Translations under genes and position numbers: made by a program
Origin: Nipponacmea schrenckii
Taxonomy: Eukaryota > Mollusca > Gastropoda > Lottiidae
Assembly (NCBI GenBank): GCA_030562195.1
Contig: CM060202.1
Coordinates: forward strand, 14,012,001 to 14,076,000
Length of the DNA stretch: 64,000 bases
Direction: 5' to 3'
Notes under the pieces: generated by a model
The model's input: the letters and a program-made list of their open reading frames with translations, nothing else
Database searches by the model: none
Told to the model about the DNA's origin: nothing
Shown here: piece after piece, positions 1-12,900 of the stretch
How positions within the stretch are numbered: the stretch's first letter is position 1
How the letters are laid out: each line of letters opens with the position of its first letter

Positions 1-893
1 TTCAATGCATTTGAATGAAACTTCGTATGAGCATTGGAATTGATAAGGCGGTGGTCAGGTTCAAATTTGACGATTTTTTGATGAATAGTTTATGAGCATT
101 GGAATTGATAGACGCGTCAATTCGATTTGGACGATTTTGCGATAAACAGTTTTGGAGTTATTGCCCCTGCCTCTATATTTGTTGTGGACAAAATAGAAGC
201 TACAATTTTCAATGGATTTTGATGAAACTTGGTGTGAGCATTGGAATTGATAAGACAACAGTTGAGTTTGAATTTGGCAATTTTTTTGATGAACAGTTTT
301 TGAGTTATTGCCCTTGACGTAGTAAAATCTTGTCAAAATTTTAGTTTCGATGCAATAAAAGCTACAATTTTCAGAGGATTTTCATGAAACTTGGTGTGAG
401 CATTGGAATTGATTAGACCTCAGTCAAGTTTGAATTTGACAATGAACTGTTTTGAGTTATTGCCCTTGACTTCATTAAATTGCGTCAAGATTCTATTGTG
501 GTTTCAATAAGAAGCTTTAATTTTCAAAAGATTTTGATGGAACTTGGTGTAAGCATCAGAATAGATAAGACATTAGTCAAGTTTGAATTTACGACTTTTT
601 TAATGAATGGTTTTTAATTTATTGCCCTTGACTTAGTAATATTGCGTCAAAAATATTTGTGGGTGCAAAATAAGCTACAATTTTTTAATAGATTTGATGA
701 AACTTGGTATGAGTATTGAAATAGATAAGATGGTGGTCAAGTTTTAATTTGACGATTTTCCACGAACAGTTTTTGAGTTTTTGCCCTTGACTTCAATATC
801 CATTTAGTGAATATTTTTGAGTCATTGCTCAATTTATTTTTCAAATTCAATGCTGCCAGTGGGCGTATGTTACCTTGCCTGGCAAGCTATCTT
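1..893 (+). mobile_element. HINE/pearl-like nonautonomous element, copy A (left side cut by window start)
   Basis: Several imperfect tandem modules of roughly 150-170 bp repeat the phrases 'gatgaaacttggtgtgagca' and 'gttattgcccttgacttagt'. The tail has GTGGGCGTAT, then the perfect hairpin CTTGCCTGGCAAG, then ctatctt at 887-893. The sequence is nearly identical to the right part of copy D2 (ends 50728), with a different number of modules, so it is the same subfamily and recently moved or copied. Assignment to Helentron-associated elements comes from structure, not from a transposase, which is absent. Confidence 0.75.
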
Positions 894-3800
894 CTGTTTT
901 ATTACAAACCAAATATATTGAAATCATAAAATTTGAAGCATAAATTTACACTGTTCCAATTTTCAATCAAACATCTGTGTAGCTTGTATGTCCAGATTTA
1001 GCATTTTATGAATTAACTTCTTTTAGTGGCATTTAGTAACTGAGTAATAACTAACTGGACACAATTATATGGATAACAATTACCTTATTAAATAACTTAC
1101 GATGTTTGAAGGATGTTTGAACGAAGTTACTTCCATCTTTATCAAGCAATGATCCAGTTGATTTTACGAAGTTGTTGTTGCAAAGGCCCTTAGATATTAT
1201 AAGTATCTATTGATATGAGTTTATTACAAGAACCAGAAAAATTTGACAGAAAACTGAAATGATGCTAATAAAAGACATAAATGGCCCTGATTCAATTAAA
1301 AGATCAATAAAACATTTTTCCAATGCCTCAGGCCCTGTAATATCAAAAGTAATATTAGAGCTAGGATATCCTAGAAACATCCTAAATGTTAAGACCTTAT
1401 CATATCCTATTCTCAAAAAGATCTTAGAACATAGACATCCTAACTTTGGACAGTTATCAGGATCATAAGATTGGTCATAGCTGAGATATGGGCCTGTTTC
1501 TTATAATATATATACAACTATATCGGCCCTTTAATTGGTAATTAATCAAAATATTAATAGAAATATTATTATATAAGATCTCGTTAGGGTGCTATTGTAC
1601 TTTAAAAAAGTGTGTCTAGATATGTTATATTTGATCAGTTATATATTATAATACTATATATTAGGCTACATGGTATTGATAGAAAGCTTCAATTGATATT
1701 CTATATTTAATCATTGTTAGTAGTTCACTATATACATAATGTTCATACTTAACTGATCATGCGTTCATAGTGTGTTCACTGATAGAAATAGCTGACTCAT
1801 TTCTATACCTATTTTTAGCATGATATTGATTAATGGAGTTTCTAGAATATTCTGTTTAAACTAGCCTGACCCAGTTTCTCAAGTGTGAACAAACAGGATA
1901 TAATGTGAACGGTCACGTTCAGTGTTCACTGTTCAAATATAGAGAGGTGTGGTTTGTTAAGAAAGATTTCTTATCAGAACTGAGCTAACATACCAATTTA
2001 TTCAGGTAATTTTCATTTATTTTTAAGCTTATAGTTTGGTTTGTGTACAGAGACTTTTATAATAAAAATAAATTTGAAACTGAACTAAAGCGTGAGTGTG
2101 AGAAACATTGGTATTTGTCCCCCAAAATTATTTTACTTTTGGTACCGCTGGTAAAAAAAGTGTTAAAAACTTCCTCGCAAATCCGAAATTTATGCACATA
2201 AATGGAGAACATATTGGCAATATTCATGTCTTTATCACTAAGATTGACGTAAAGATTATGCTAGTGGTGTTTATTACATTTTATATTCCCATTCCAAGCT
2301 CTTTAATATCAACTTTAGTTAAACGACTTTTTTTTACTTGAGTTTATAAATACTTAACACCAAAATCTAACGATATGTGTCTTTGAAAATTCTAATGCCT
2401 TTGAGCCTGTTGGATTTAGTCCTATTTTTTGACTCACTTTTCAATTAACTTCCTAGTAATTATCAGTGTTTCGTTTTTGTTTTGTAACTAGATTTATGGT
2501 TATAGGACTATCCCATTACTTTTCTTAACATCATTTTAAATGTTTATTCACTATATTGTTTAGTATTTGATATTTAGATTTACATCCTGTTTTAAGCCTA
2601 AATATTTTATTAAATCTCTAATACAATTCTAACTTTCCAATTGAAATCTATCTTTATGTCATTTGTGATTTTTTTTATAATTCAATTTTGATATGTTTAG
2701 GATAAAAAATCTTATGATATCAAAATCCTGTACCGGTATCTTGGGGGAATTAATCACGAAAGGCTTCCCCCTGGAGAAAGGGATGTGTTCTATCTGACTT
2801 ATAAAGTAAAAAATAAATGATAATGAAATTATACAACTCATGCATGACTTGGTCATTTCTTAACCAGTTAGATAGTGTTGAAGTACTCTGATGTCCAGCA
2901 AACTGATGAGAGGTGGACAATAAGCAAAAGTCCATTAAACCAAGTCTCAATGAAATGTCTACATATAACTCAATAACAACTTACACCTGCTTTCTGTCAA
3001 CTGGAGTTAGAGGTTATGGCTATGCAATTTCCGAGATGATTCAGTAGTACTAGAAATGTAAGGAAATCACATAATTCCTTCAAAAATTTTCCAATTTTAC
3101 ATCCAAGTTATTTTCCTGTCCTGAAAACAGTTTACTAATGACATTACCTTATAGTTGCAATAAAACCATTCTGTTTATGATATGTATTCATAACATTTCA
3201 AATATAGATCAAGAGAATAAAAATCAATAATACATAGTTGACATACACATGGCACACCATTTTTTTATTTTAATCATATTTTTTTAATGTGAATTCATTG
3301 GATTCTACATTTAATTTTGGCAAGCTCTTAATACAGACAAAATTTGTAGAATTACCAAGTCCAAAACTTTGGAGTTGCCTTAATTACCAATGGGGTATTG
3401 CTGTAAAGTTTTTACCACGTCTTGTTAAGATTAACATCAGTTGCTTTGTGTGAAAATTTGTCAGTTTTAAATTCTGAATATCAACACAGGCTTTTCTTGT
3501 TGTGCCTATTTATTTGTATCCTTGATCATAGATTGCATTACCGATGGATGGTAACTAATTTGCCTAAGGCTATCCAAGTTAAACAAGGATACCAAAATAG
3601 TCGTATTGATTAGATGTCTTGTGTTCACAAAAGGAGTGTTTGTCACATGACATGTTGAATTTCAATTAGAATCTTCTGTGAACGATTGTACTATTTGAAC
3701 TAATCTGTGAACAGCCAATCCTGTGTCCACATTGTATACCAATGAACATCATCACTTTTAGTATGTGACGTCTAGTACATATTTTAGATAAGAGTAAATA

Positions 3801-3960
3801 CTATACTTTCACTGTACCAGTATCTAGCTATATTTGATACCATTATAGTCAGTTTAGTTGTTCTACTAATTAACTGTGTGAGATATTCATAATAGGATAA
3901 ATTGTTTTAAGTTAGTATACATGCCTTAAACATCTGCTGTATATAAAATTAATATCCAAT
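894..3960. other. Upstream region of the copper ATPase gene; no gene recognised
   Basis: About 3 kb of AT-rich sequence with short open frames only, none resembling a known protein or flanked by convincing splice sites. It should hold the ATPase promoter and any noncoding first exon. I looked for clustered metal-response-element cores (TGCRCNC) just upstream of 3961 and did not find a convincing group. A TATA-like string lies at 3940-3947, too near the proposed start codon to serve it. Confidence 0.5.
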
Positions 3961-3969
3961 ATGGAGCAG
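3961..3969 (+). CDS. ATP7: Proposed three-codon first coding exon (Met-Glu-Gln) of the copper ATPase
   Basis: The exon at 4610 begins at an acceptor, and its reading frame is open from its first base without a Met until 4643, so an upstream start is expected. At 3961 the codons ATG GAG CAG run straight into a strong donor (gtaaga at 3970). The phase is 0, exactly what exon 4610 needs. The start has A at -3 and G at +4, and an in-frame TAG lies upstream at 3913-3915. A TATA-like string at 3940 is too close to drive this start. The alternative is a start at 4643 after a noncoding exon. Confidence 0.5.
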
Positions 3970-6900
3970 GTAAGACTTTTACCTTATCTGTGTCCTGCCA
4001 TGTTTATTCTGAGTTGATTTGTTTAAAAAAGACCGAATCTGAGAATAACTGGATAGACTGTTAGACACTGGCTACATCTGGAAGAGTCTTAATGAAAGAG
4101 CAAGTGGCTGTGGCTTCATTGCTCTATTTGGGTAACATCATTAGAAGAGTAAAGAACTTGTTAGATAAGAATGAAGATGAAAAATGTCAGAAAACACAAA
4201 GGCATTTTGATTAGTTTGAGAGAATCTTATCAACCTTGAATCAATTAAGTTGACTACTGAATAATTTACTGAAATCTGATAACAGAACTGAAAAGTCAGT
4301 ATCTGAAAACATCCAGCTGTTTTTAAATTTTTCAATATGAGCAGTTATCTGCAACAGATCAGCCAAGATACAATGTCAAATTTGTTCTGGCTTTTCACAT
4401 TTGTTTGGTTTATTTTGTCATTCCATAGACATTTACAGTTTATTAAATCCCCCATCAGTTGTCCCTGCCTTTTATGATAATAGAAATGTTTAAAGGAAGA
4501 TTACTCCTTAGAATGTACATAAAATAAATAAGACATCACTTATAATGAATTGGTATAAAGTCTATCTAATCCAACTGCTCAATTTTGATAACTTTTTATT
4601 TATCTGCAGGAAGAAGAAATTGTAAGTAAGGAAGAAGTAGAGATGGAGAGATGTACAGTAATTAATATAGAAGGAATGACCTGTCAATCATGTGTCAACA
4701 CTATACAACAAGGTCTTCAAGCAGAAAAAGGGGTTATTAATGCACAGGTTAGTAGAATTATCTCCCTTTACAAATTATTTTTTTGTTCTTTAACATTTGT
4801 ATTGAACTTGCACCTCTTTGATATGAAAATAAATATAACAGTAGGTATCATCAAGTCAAAGGTAATGTTCACAGTTAGACGGATTGTCATTTTTGAGTCT
4901 GTAAACTGCCTTAAAAAAGATTTAGCACTTGCAGTTATCTGGTATGACAATTTTTGGTGGTAGATCCAGAAATGATTTGATTCAAAATAATATTTTATTA
5001 CAGGCAAACTTAGACTTAAACATGCTTCATAAATGCCATCTTAAAAGGTATCCTTTCAATTATACTTCAGACTAAAATTGTCACTTCAATTTATATATAT
5101 ATTTATATTTTTTTCCGATATTATAGTACATTCAATTATAAATACACTTGGCTTAATTTTTGACAGTGAATAGCTAAACATTGAGATGTAGATATAATTG
5201 ATGGATAGGTGGTGAACCAGTCCCTTTAAGGACAAATATATATTGTTGAGAGCAAAGTTTTTGGTTTGTGTGACATCAACAAGACATATTTTTGTGGGTC
5301 TTTTTTCTTTTTACTCAGTTTTTGAGTGTTTTAAAAAACCTTTTTAGATGTACTTTTTGAGATGTAAAAAATGATGTTGACATAAATACTTAACTGGCTA
5401 AGATTTTAAAATGTTTTGATATAATGATAGATTCAGATGTTGAAAAGATAGGGTGATAGTATAATCTTTTATCAGTAAGTTAGAATAAACAAGGAAAACA
5501 GAGTTTATATCCTACATGTAACATGTTAAGGCTCTTTCTGTAAGTCCAATATTCCAGGAGGAATCAAGGGAGATAATAAGGTTATGATAGGAACATCAGT
5601 TTCCTACCTGAAGAGTTTGATAGCAGAATCATGTCATACAGTCATACAGAATGACTACTTAAAAATGACACTATTTATTCTTTTAACAGATATTTAACTG
5701 ATTAAGAAAACAAAATTAGCAGTTTTGTATACATCTTTTTTATATTATTTCGATAATTTTAAAAATAGGAAAAGAATTTGAAAATTAACCGATGATGATC
5801 TCTTTAAAGTTCATTAGGTACATTTCTAAATTTGCAGTTTGTAACTTATTAATATTATTTAATTATTCTGATTTAAGTCCTAACAAGAGTAATATTTTCC
5901 TTGGGCTATATTTACATAACTTTTTTTTTTTTTTTAAATATTTACCCTTTACAGTATATCATTTAGCCTTATCTTTCATGTTTGAATTATATTATTTACC
6001 CAGTTTTTGCCTCTGACCTCTGACCTACTTGGGTCATGTGTTAGCTAGTCACTGTGGTTGAAATGACATTGATATTTTGTGTGAATTCGAGTTCAAAATC
6101 AATTTGTAATGGATTTATTGATTTGAGAGATGGTGTTTATATTGAAATGTTTTATGAAATAATATAATTTTTTGGAATTGGTTTGTTAACATACTATACC
6201 AGTATATAAACAATAGTTCTTGTTATCACTGTTATCATTATTCAAAGTGGTTTAGAAATACATGTATTGAATTAGGATCAGGTATATACCAACCAAGTTT
6301 TATGGAATGCAATTTTCCGACAATTAGGAAATCTAGTAAAATTTTAGATATATTGGTAAAACAGTTACCCACAAGCACATAAACATGTATATATTAGAGC
6401 TGAGGTTCCCAACCTTTTTCAGGCACCCACTCAATTCCAGAAGCCAGATAAGATGAATAAAGCCACATTTTTACCCATTTTTATTGTAATAGTAAATTGT
6501 TATTCTTTATAAATCATTGATAAATGTGATAGTTCACCTGTTTCTAAGCAATAGTTCATCTGTTTCTAAGCCATGAAACCTAAAGCACATTTGGTTTGAG
6601 AATGGTACCTACCACATTAGAAAATTATCAATTAGATTCACAATGTACATTCTATAATATTATTTTATATTATATTGAAAATATGTAGACAACTACCCCT
6701 CTTCAAGGACTTTAATAATATGCATAACTTGTGGAAAATTACTAAATTATACTAAATATTACATAATAGAAAGATAAACATAGACTAATAGCTGACTCTT
6801 AGTGTTAATGTCAATAACCATCCATGTAGAAAATAGTGTGTGTTTATTTATGTGATTATAAAATAAGTTTGTCAGTTGACTGTTGATTTGCTGGTCTATT

Positions 6901-9900
6901 GACACTAGTCTGTCCACATTGACTTGTTTAACTTTTTACATGTAGTAACTACTTAAATACGCAATCTGTTCATTCTTTAACTTGACTGTGGTTGTGAGGT
7001 GATAAATATGTTGATGAATGGAGGAAATTTGGATTGTTTCAGGATGTTTTATGTGAATGAGCTTAACAGCATGGAAGGATTTAACTTTTCCTATATGTAG
7101 AGACCTTGGTTGACATATTTTGCTATCTGGTGGTTGCTATTGGCTTAGTAGTTTTCATCTGTTTATCTTTGGATATTTCAATTTGAAAATAATTATATCA
7201 ATTTTGTTTTTTCTTAAATTTATAAATTTGTTGTAAATCATTGAAAAAATTATTAGTTGATATTAAAATAACATGTTCACTGTTTCATTGTAAAAACTAG
7301 ATTTTCACATATTTAAAAGGATTATAATATTTGAAATTCAAAAGGATATTTCTAGTCTTATTGTGTTAAAATTTGAAAGGAAAATCTTTGATGTGGACAA
7401 AATGATATTATTATCCAAGGATTATAATTTTTTAAATGTTGAGAGTTTCTATTACTTGCTAGTACTAATTGTTTAAATGTATTTTTTTTTGTTAAACTAC
7501 GCTGTGCTTTTGTTCAGAAATGTTCCCTTATGATCTGCTATATGATACACATTTTTCCCATTCTCAGTTCAAATAGTCATGCATTCCCATTCTCAATGAG
7601 ATTCAATGGTCATATTCATTTCCATTCTCAATGAGATTCAGTGGTCTTATTCATTTCCATTCTCAGTATGATTCAATGGTCATATTCATTCCCATTCTCA
7701 GTAAGATTCAATGGTCATATTCATTTCCATTCTCAGTAAGATTCAATGGTCATATTCATTCCCATTCTCAGTAAGATTCAATGGTCATATTCATTCCCAT
7801 TCTCAGTTAAATTCAATTGTCATATTCATTCCCATTCTTAGTTAGATTCAATGGTCTTATTCATTCCCATTCTCAGTAAGATTCAGTGGTCTTATTCATT
7901 CCCATTCTCAGTTAGTTTCAATGGTCTTATTCATTCACATTCTCAGTAAGATTTAGTGGATTTATTCATTCCCATTCTCAGTTAAATTCAATGGTCATAT
8001 TCATTCCCATTCTCAGTAAGATTCAATGTTCCTATTCATTGCCATTCTCAGTAAGACTCAATGGTCATATTCATTCCCATTCTCAGTATGATTTAATGTT
8101 CATATTCATTCCCATTCTCAGTAAGATTCAATGGTCATATTCCTTTGCATTCTCAGTAAGATTCAATGGTCATATTCATTTGCATTCTCAGTAAGATTCA
8201 ATGGTCATATTCCTTTGCATTCTCAGTAAGATTCAATGGTCATATTCATTTGCATTCTCGGTAAAATTCAATGGTCATATTCATTCACATTCTCAGTAAA
8301 GTTCAATGGTCATATTCATTCACATTCTCAGTTAGATGCAATGGTCATATTCATTCCCATTCTCATTGAGATTCAGTGGTCATATTCATTCCCATTCTCA
8401 TTGAGATTCAGTGGTCATATTCATTTCCATTCTCAGTGAGATTCAGTGGTCATATTCATTTCCATTCTCAGTGAGATTCAGTGGTCATATTCATTCCCAT
8501 TCTCAGTATGATTCAATGGTCACATTCATTCCCATTCTCAGTAAGATTCAATGGTCATATTCATTTCCATTCTTGGTAAGATTCAATGGTCATATTCATT
8601 CCCATTCTCAGTAAGATTCAATGGTCATATTCATTCCCATTCTCAGTAAGATTCAATGGTCATATTCATTCCCATTCTCAGTAAGATTCAATGGTCATAT
8701 TCATTCCCATTCTCAGTATGATTCAATGATAATATTTGTTTTGTTGGAAATATTTATCCCTATACTCACTTAGTGTCAATTAATTCTAAGTGGAATTACC
8801 AGTGGAAATGAAATAACCTTAACATAATTATTTTGCTGCTATACAACATATCATCTCTTTTGTAACTTCTATTAATCTGTATAGATATTCAATATTATGA
8901 GACGATTATGGTGAGAAATGTTCAAACAGGTGCAGTAGTTAGCTATTTACCTGAACAGTAATTCACAGCTGTCTATTTCTCTATTTGAATTAATGTAGAT
9001 TGTCCATTACTAAGTATTTCTATCAATATCTAGTTGCATTAGGTATATTACTTACAATTTGTGACGATAATGGTGTTTCATGGTTTGGCAGTATGTGTTG
9101 ATAAAGTTGCATCCTTTGTCAGACCTGAGTGATATTCTTAATTTCTGGAACAGTAATGAATAAATTTTTATTCGCTAACGTGTTTCATAATAGTACTACT
9201 TTAGGTTTATAATTAGAGTAATCATGAGAACTGACAATGGGTGTAATATCTGAATTATGTTAATTTTGAAGTTTTGAAGACAACTCAATAAGAAGACCTT
9301 GTTATCTCTCTCAATGTTTATTTCTTGTTTACTGAAAAATTTAAAACCTATCTGTTGAAGATTACCTATTTCTTAGAATGGATATTTTGAAACGTCGAAA
9401 CTACCATAAGTTGCCGGTAAATACTGCTATTTAGCCTTAATATACTTTTTTTGAGTGAAAAGGATTCATGGAAAATAATTTAATCTTTTTGCTGTTTTAT
9501 TCAGAAAGCCATTTATACAGTTTTAGGTAACAACATAATAAATCAAATTTTATTCTGATAGATTTATTTTATTTTTGATTCTTTCAGGTAATACTGGAGA
9601 GTAAGAAAGCAGTAATCAACTATCGTCCTACAGAAACAAACCCACCAAATCTTGCTGCTAAGATTGATGACCTGGGCTTTGAAGCACGCATTCAAGATGT
9701 CCATCACAGTCCTTCAACTCAGCATCTTCAGAATTTACAATCCTCCACCATTATTCATATTGTTGGCATGACATGTATGTCTTGTGTGCGAACTATTGAA
9801 GGCAATATTTCATCATTAGATGGAATCTATCATATTTCAGTTTCTCTTGAACACATGCAAGCAGACATACAATATAACCCCAGTAAAATCAGCCCAGTAA

Positions 9901-12900
9901 AAATAGCAGAAGCTATAGATGATATGGGTTTCGAAGCTAAAGTTCATGAAAAATCAAACGAATCAGAATGTGTGAAAATTCAAGTAATAGGAATGACCTG
10001 TCAATCATGTGTTAAAACGATAGAAACCAAAATGGCTACTCAAAAGGGCGTTGTAGATATTAAAGTTTCTTTATCTGAGAATGATGCTACTGTCATGTAT
10101 CACCCTTTGAAAACATCTCCACAAAAATTATGTGAACAAATTGAAGACATGGGTTTTGAAGCGTCTGTTGCAAAGGCTAAGAAATTTAGCATTGGCGATG
10201 AATTTGAGGAAATTGCCATCAGAGGATCCAAAGAGGATAGTTGCGTGATTTATATTATAGGTATGACTTGTATGAGCTGTGTACGAAATATTGAGGCAAA
10301 CATCTCAAAGAAATCAGGCATAAAAACTATAAATGTTTCTCTTGAAAAGGAGGAAGGTGTAGTGACTTTCAACCCTGACGTAACAAATCCATCAGACATT
10401 GCAGAAATGATAGAGGACATGGGGTTTGAGGCAAGTGCCTCTAACAAAAACTCTCTGAAGACTAACCAAAGCAAATCTGTGATATTGAATATCAAAGGTA
10501 TGACTTGTAATTCTTGTGTGAAAACTATAGAAGGTAAAATTAGTGATCATCCAGGAGTTAAGAAAATTAAAGTTTCTCTAGCTGATCAAGAAGGCCACAT
10601 AAATTATTCACCTGATGTAACTTCACCGCAAAAATTATGTGAAGCAATCAATGACATGGGCTTTGAAACTTCCATTAAAGGTACAGTATTTTTCACTCAA
10701 AGACGAATTTTAGATCTGTGATATCTTTTAAGGTTCTGTTGTCATTGATTTAGATATGGGTCACATTTCCGTTTCAAACTGAATATGTAATGGAAGGACA
10801 CCATAAACTACTAATGTTTTTCATCTATGATAAAAATTTCTGATATAATTTAACAATTTTTTTTTTCAGATGATGCATCCTCCTTTGCATCCGGAAAAAA
10901 AGAAATGAGTAGATCTGCAAGTCAAACGGATGTCAATAAAAAGAAAGTAGAAATACAGTATGATGATGATTATGAGAAAGCATATTTTAAAGTTACAGGA
11001 ATGACTTGTGCTTCTTGTGTTAATACCATAGAAAAAAATATTGGGAAAATGGATGGTAGGCATAACTTTAAGATTAGTTTTTTAGTCTCAGTTGAGTTAC
11101 CACTTGGTACATAAAAGACTACTGGTATAAATTTACTGCAAAATTATTATTGGAGGTATAGCCTGATTTTGGTCTTTTAGACACATTTTGATAAACCAGA
11201 TTAAAGTCCTCAGTTGTAGTTTGAGTGCAATTATAGTCAAACGATATATAGGTTTTGGAGATTATGAGTTAGAGGCGTAGGTAGAGGTCATCAGAGAGTT
11301 TTGCTTCTTCAAATATTGTATATTTATCTCTTAATGTTGAGGGGTGTCAGAGTTTTTAATTTTTTTGGTCATCAGACTTCAGCTTGTCATGATGCCAAAA
11401 CTCACAGACCCTATATTTCTTATGAGTTATCCATGTAAATCATTATATTTAATATTTTGTAGGTGTTGTAAGTGTTCTTGTAGCATTACTAGCTCAGAAA
11501 ACAGAAGTCAAATACGATGCCTCCTACATCTTACCCTCACAAATAGCTAATGCTATCAATGATTTAGGTTTCCATGCCACCGCTATCGACGGGGAGGTAG
11601 CTGGACAAGGAACAGTAGAATTAAATGTAAGTAATTTCTTTTGATCAATGCAGTTGTTTAATATGTTAACAGTTTGTTATGTGGATCAGTATTTGCGGCA
11701 CCCATTTTCTTTTGTGAATTCAGGCATACATATAAAAGTTTCTAAATAGGTTTCACCAATCTTTATTCTTTAGTAGAAGATCTTTACATATTCATTCAAT
11801 GGAAATGAACATTTACCAGACATATTGGTGTTTGTTTCTGTTTTGAGTTATCTTTAATCTTCTTGATAATAAATAATTGCGTTTTGTCGTTTGCTGGGAA
11901 ATTTAAGTATTTCTTTTAGAAATATGTGTTAAAATGTCCATTTTTTGTTTCAGATTCAGGGAATGACTTGCTCATCTTGTGTTCATTTGATAGAATCTAC
12001 GTTACTCAAAAAACATGGCATTCAGAAAGCTTCTGTTGCCTTGGCAACATGTCGTGGAAAATTCACCTATGATTTAGAAGTTACAGGTCCAAGAGATATT
12101 ATAGCTGCATTGAAGGTATGATAAATGGATATAAACATATTGGGATTAAGCTTTTTTATATTAATTCATTATGTTCTCAACTTCCAGAGATTAACTTTTA
12201 TCAATGACCAGTTTCTAACTTTTTATTATTGCCATCACCCCTGTCCGTCCGTCCATCGGTCTGTCCGTCAACAATTACTTGTGTACGCTATACAGGCAAA
12301 TAGTTTTTATCTTGATTGAATGAACTTGGTATGTGTATTCATCTTGATAATATCTCGGACAAGTTCGAAAATGGCCATTCCAGATAAGTTTGTAATGAGT
12401 TAAGCCCTTGATTAAATGAAAAACTTTATTTGTTTGCTGCATGGAAAGTTAGTGTTAGATGTGATGAAACTAGTCTCATAAAAGCACTGGCCTAGGTCAC
12501 AAAGTAAAGATTTATGATAAAGCAAGGTAAAGTGCATTATTAGTTTGTTGAAAAATCTTTACTTTGTTTGCTGGCACTGGTGTTTGTTTCTGTTTTGAGT
12601 TATCTTTAATCTTCTTGATAATAAATTATTCATTTTGTCTTTGCTGGGAAATTTAAGTATTTCGTTTGTCCGTCAGACAATACTTGTGTGTACATTTGTA
12701 GATTGTTATCCAGATTCAGAAATTCTTTGCTTCACTGTGTAAAATTCATCTATGATAGAATCTACGGATCCAAGATTTAAAATGGAAACATTGGGATAAG
12801 CTTTTTTTATTAGTTCTGACCCTTGTGCCATCCGTTACAATTACTTGTGTACGCATACAGCCACAGTTTTATCCGATTGAATGAAACTTGGTATGTGTAT

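Noticed and set aside
3940..3947. TATA-like string before the proposed ATPase start
   Set aside because: It is only about 20 bp upstream of the ATG, so a start 25-30 bp downstream would fall inside or after the coding start. Such strings are common in AT-rich DNA.
6401..6430. hAT-type terminal sequence (ggttcccaacctttttcagg)
   Set aside because: It resembles hAT inverted-repeat ends, but I found no matching opposite end, no target-site duplication and no transposase, so it is not listed as an element.
7991..8614. Three consecutive 67-residue open frames with a repeating protein pattern
   Set aside because: They are produced by the 35-bp minisatellite. The phase shifts with each unit, they lie inside an intron, and the pattern follows the DNA repeat.
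7557..8729. CRISPR array
   Set aside because: The units are contiguous with no unique spacers, and the DNA is clearly animal nuclear.
10250..10495. 81-residue minus-strand open frame
   Set aside because: It is the complement of the copper-binding domain exon and is fully explained by the real plus-strand coding sequence.
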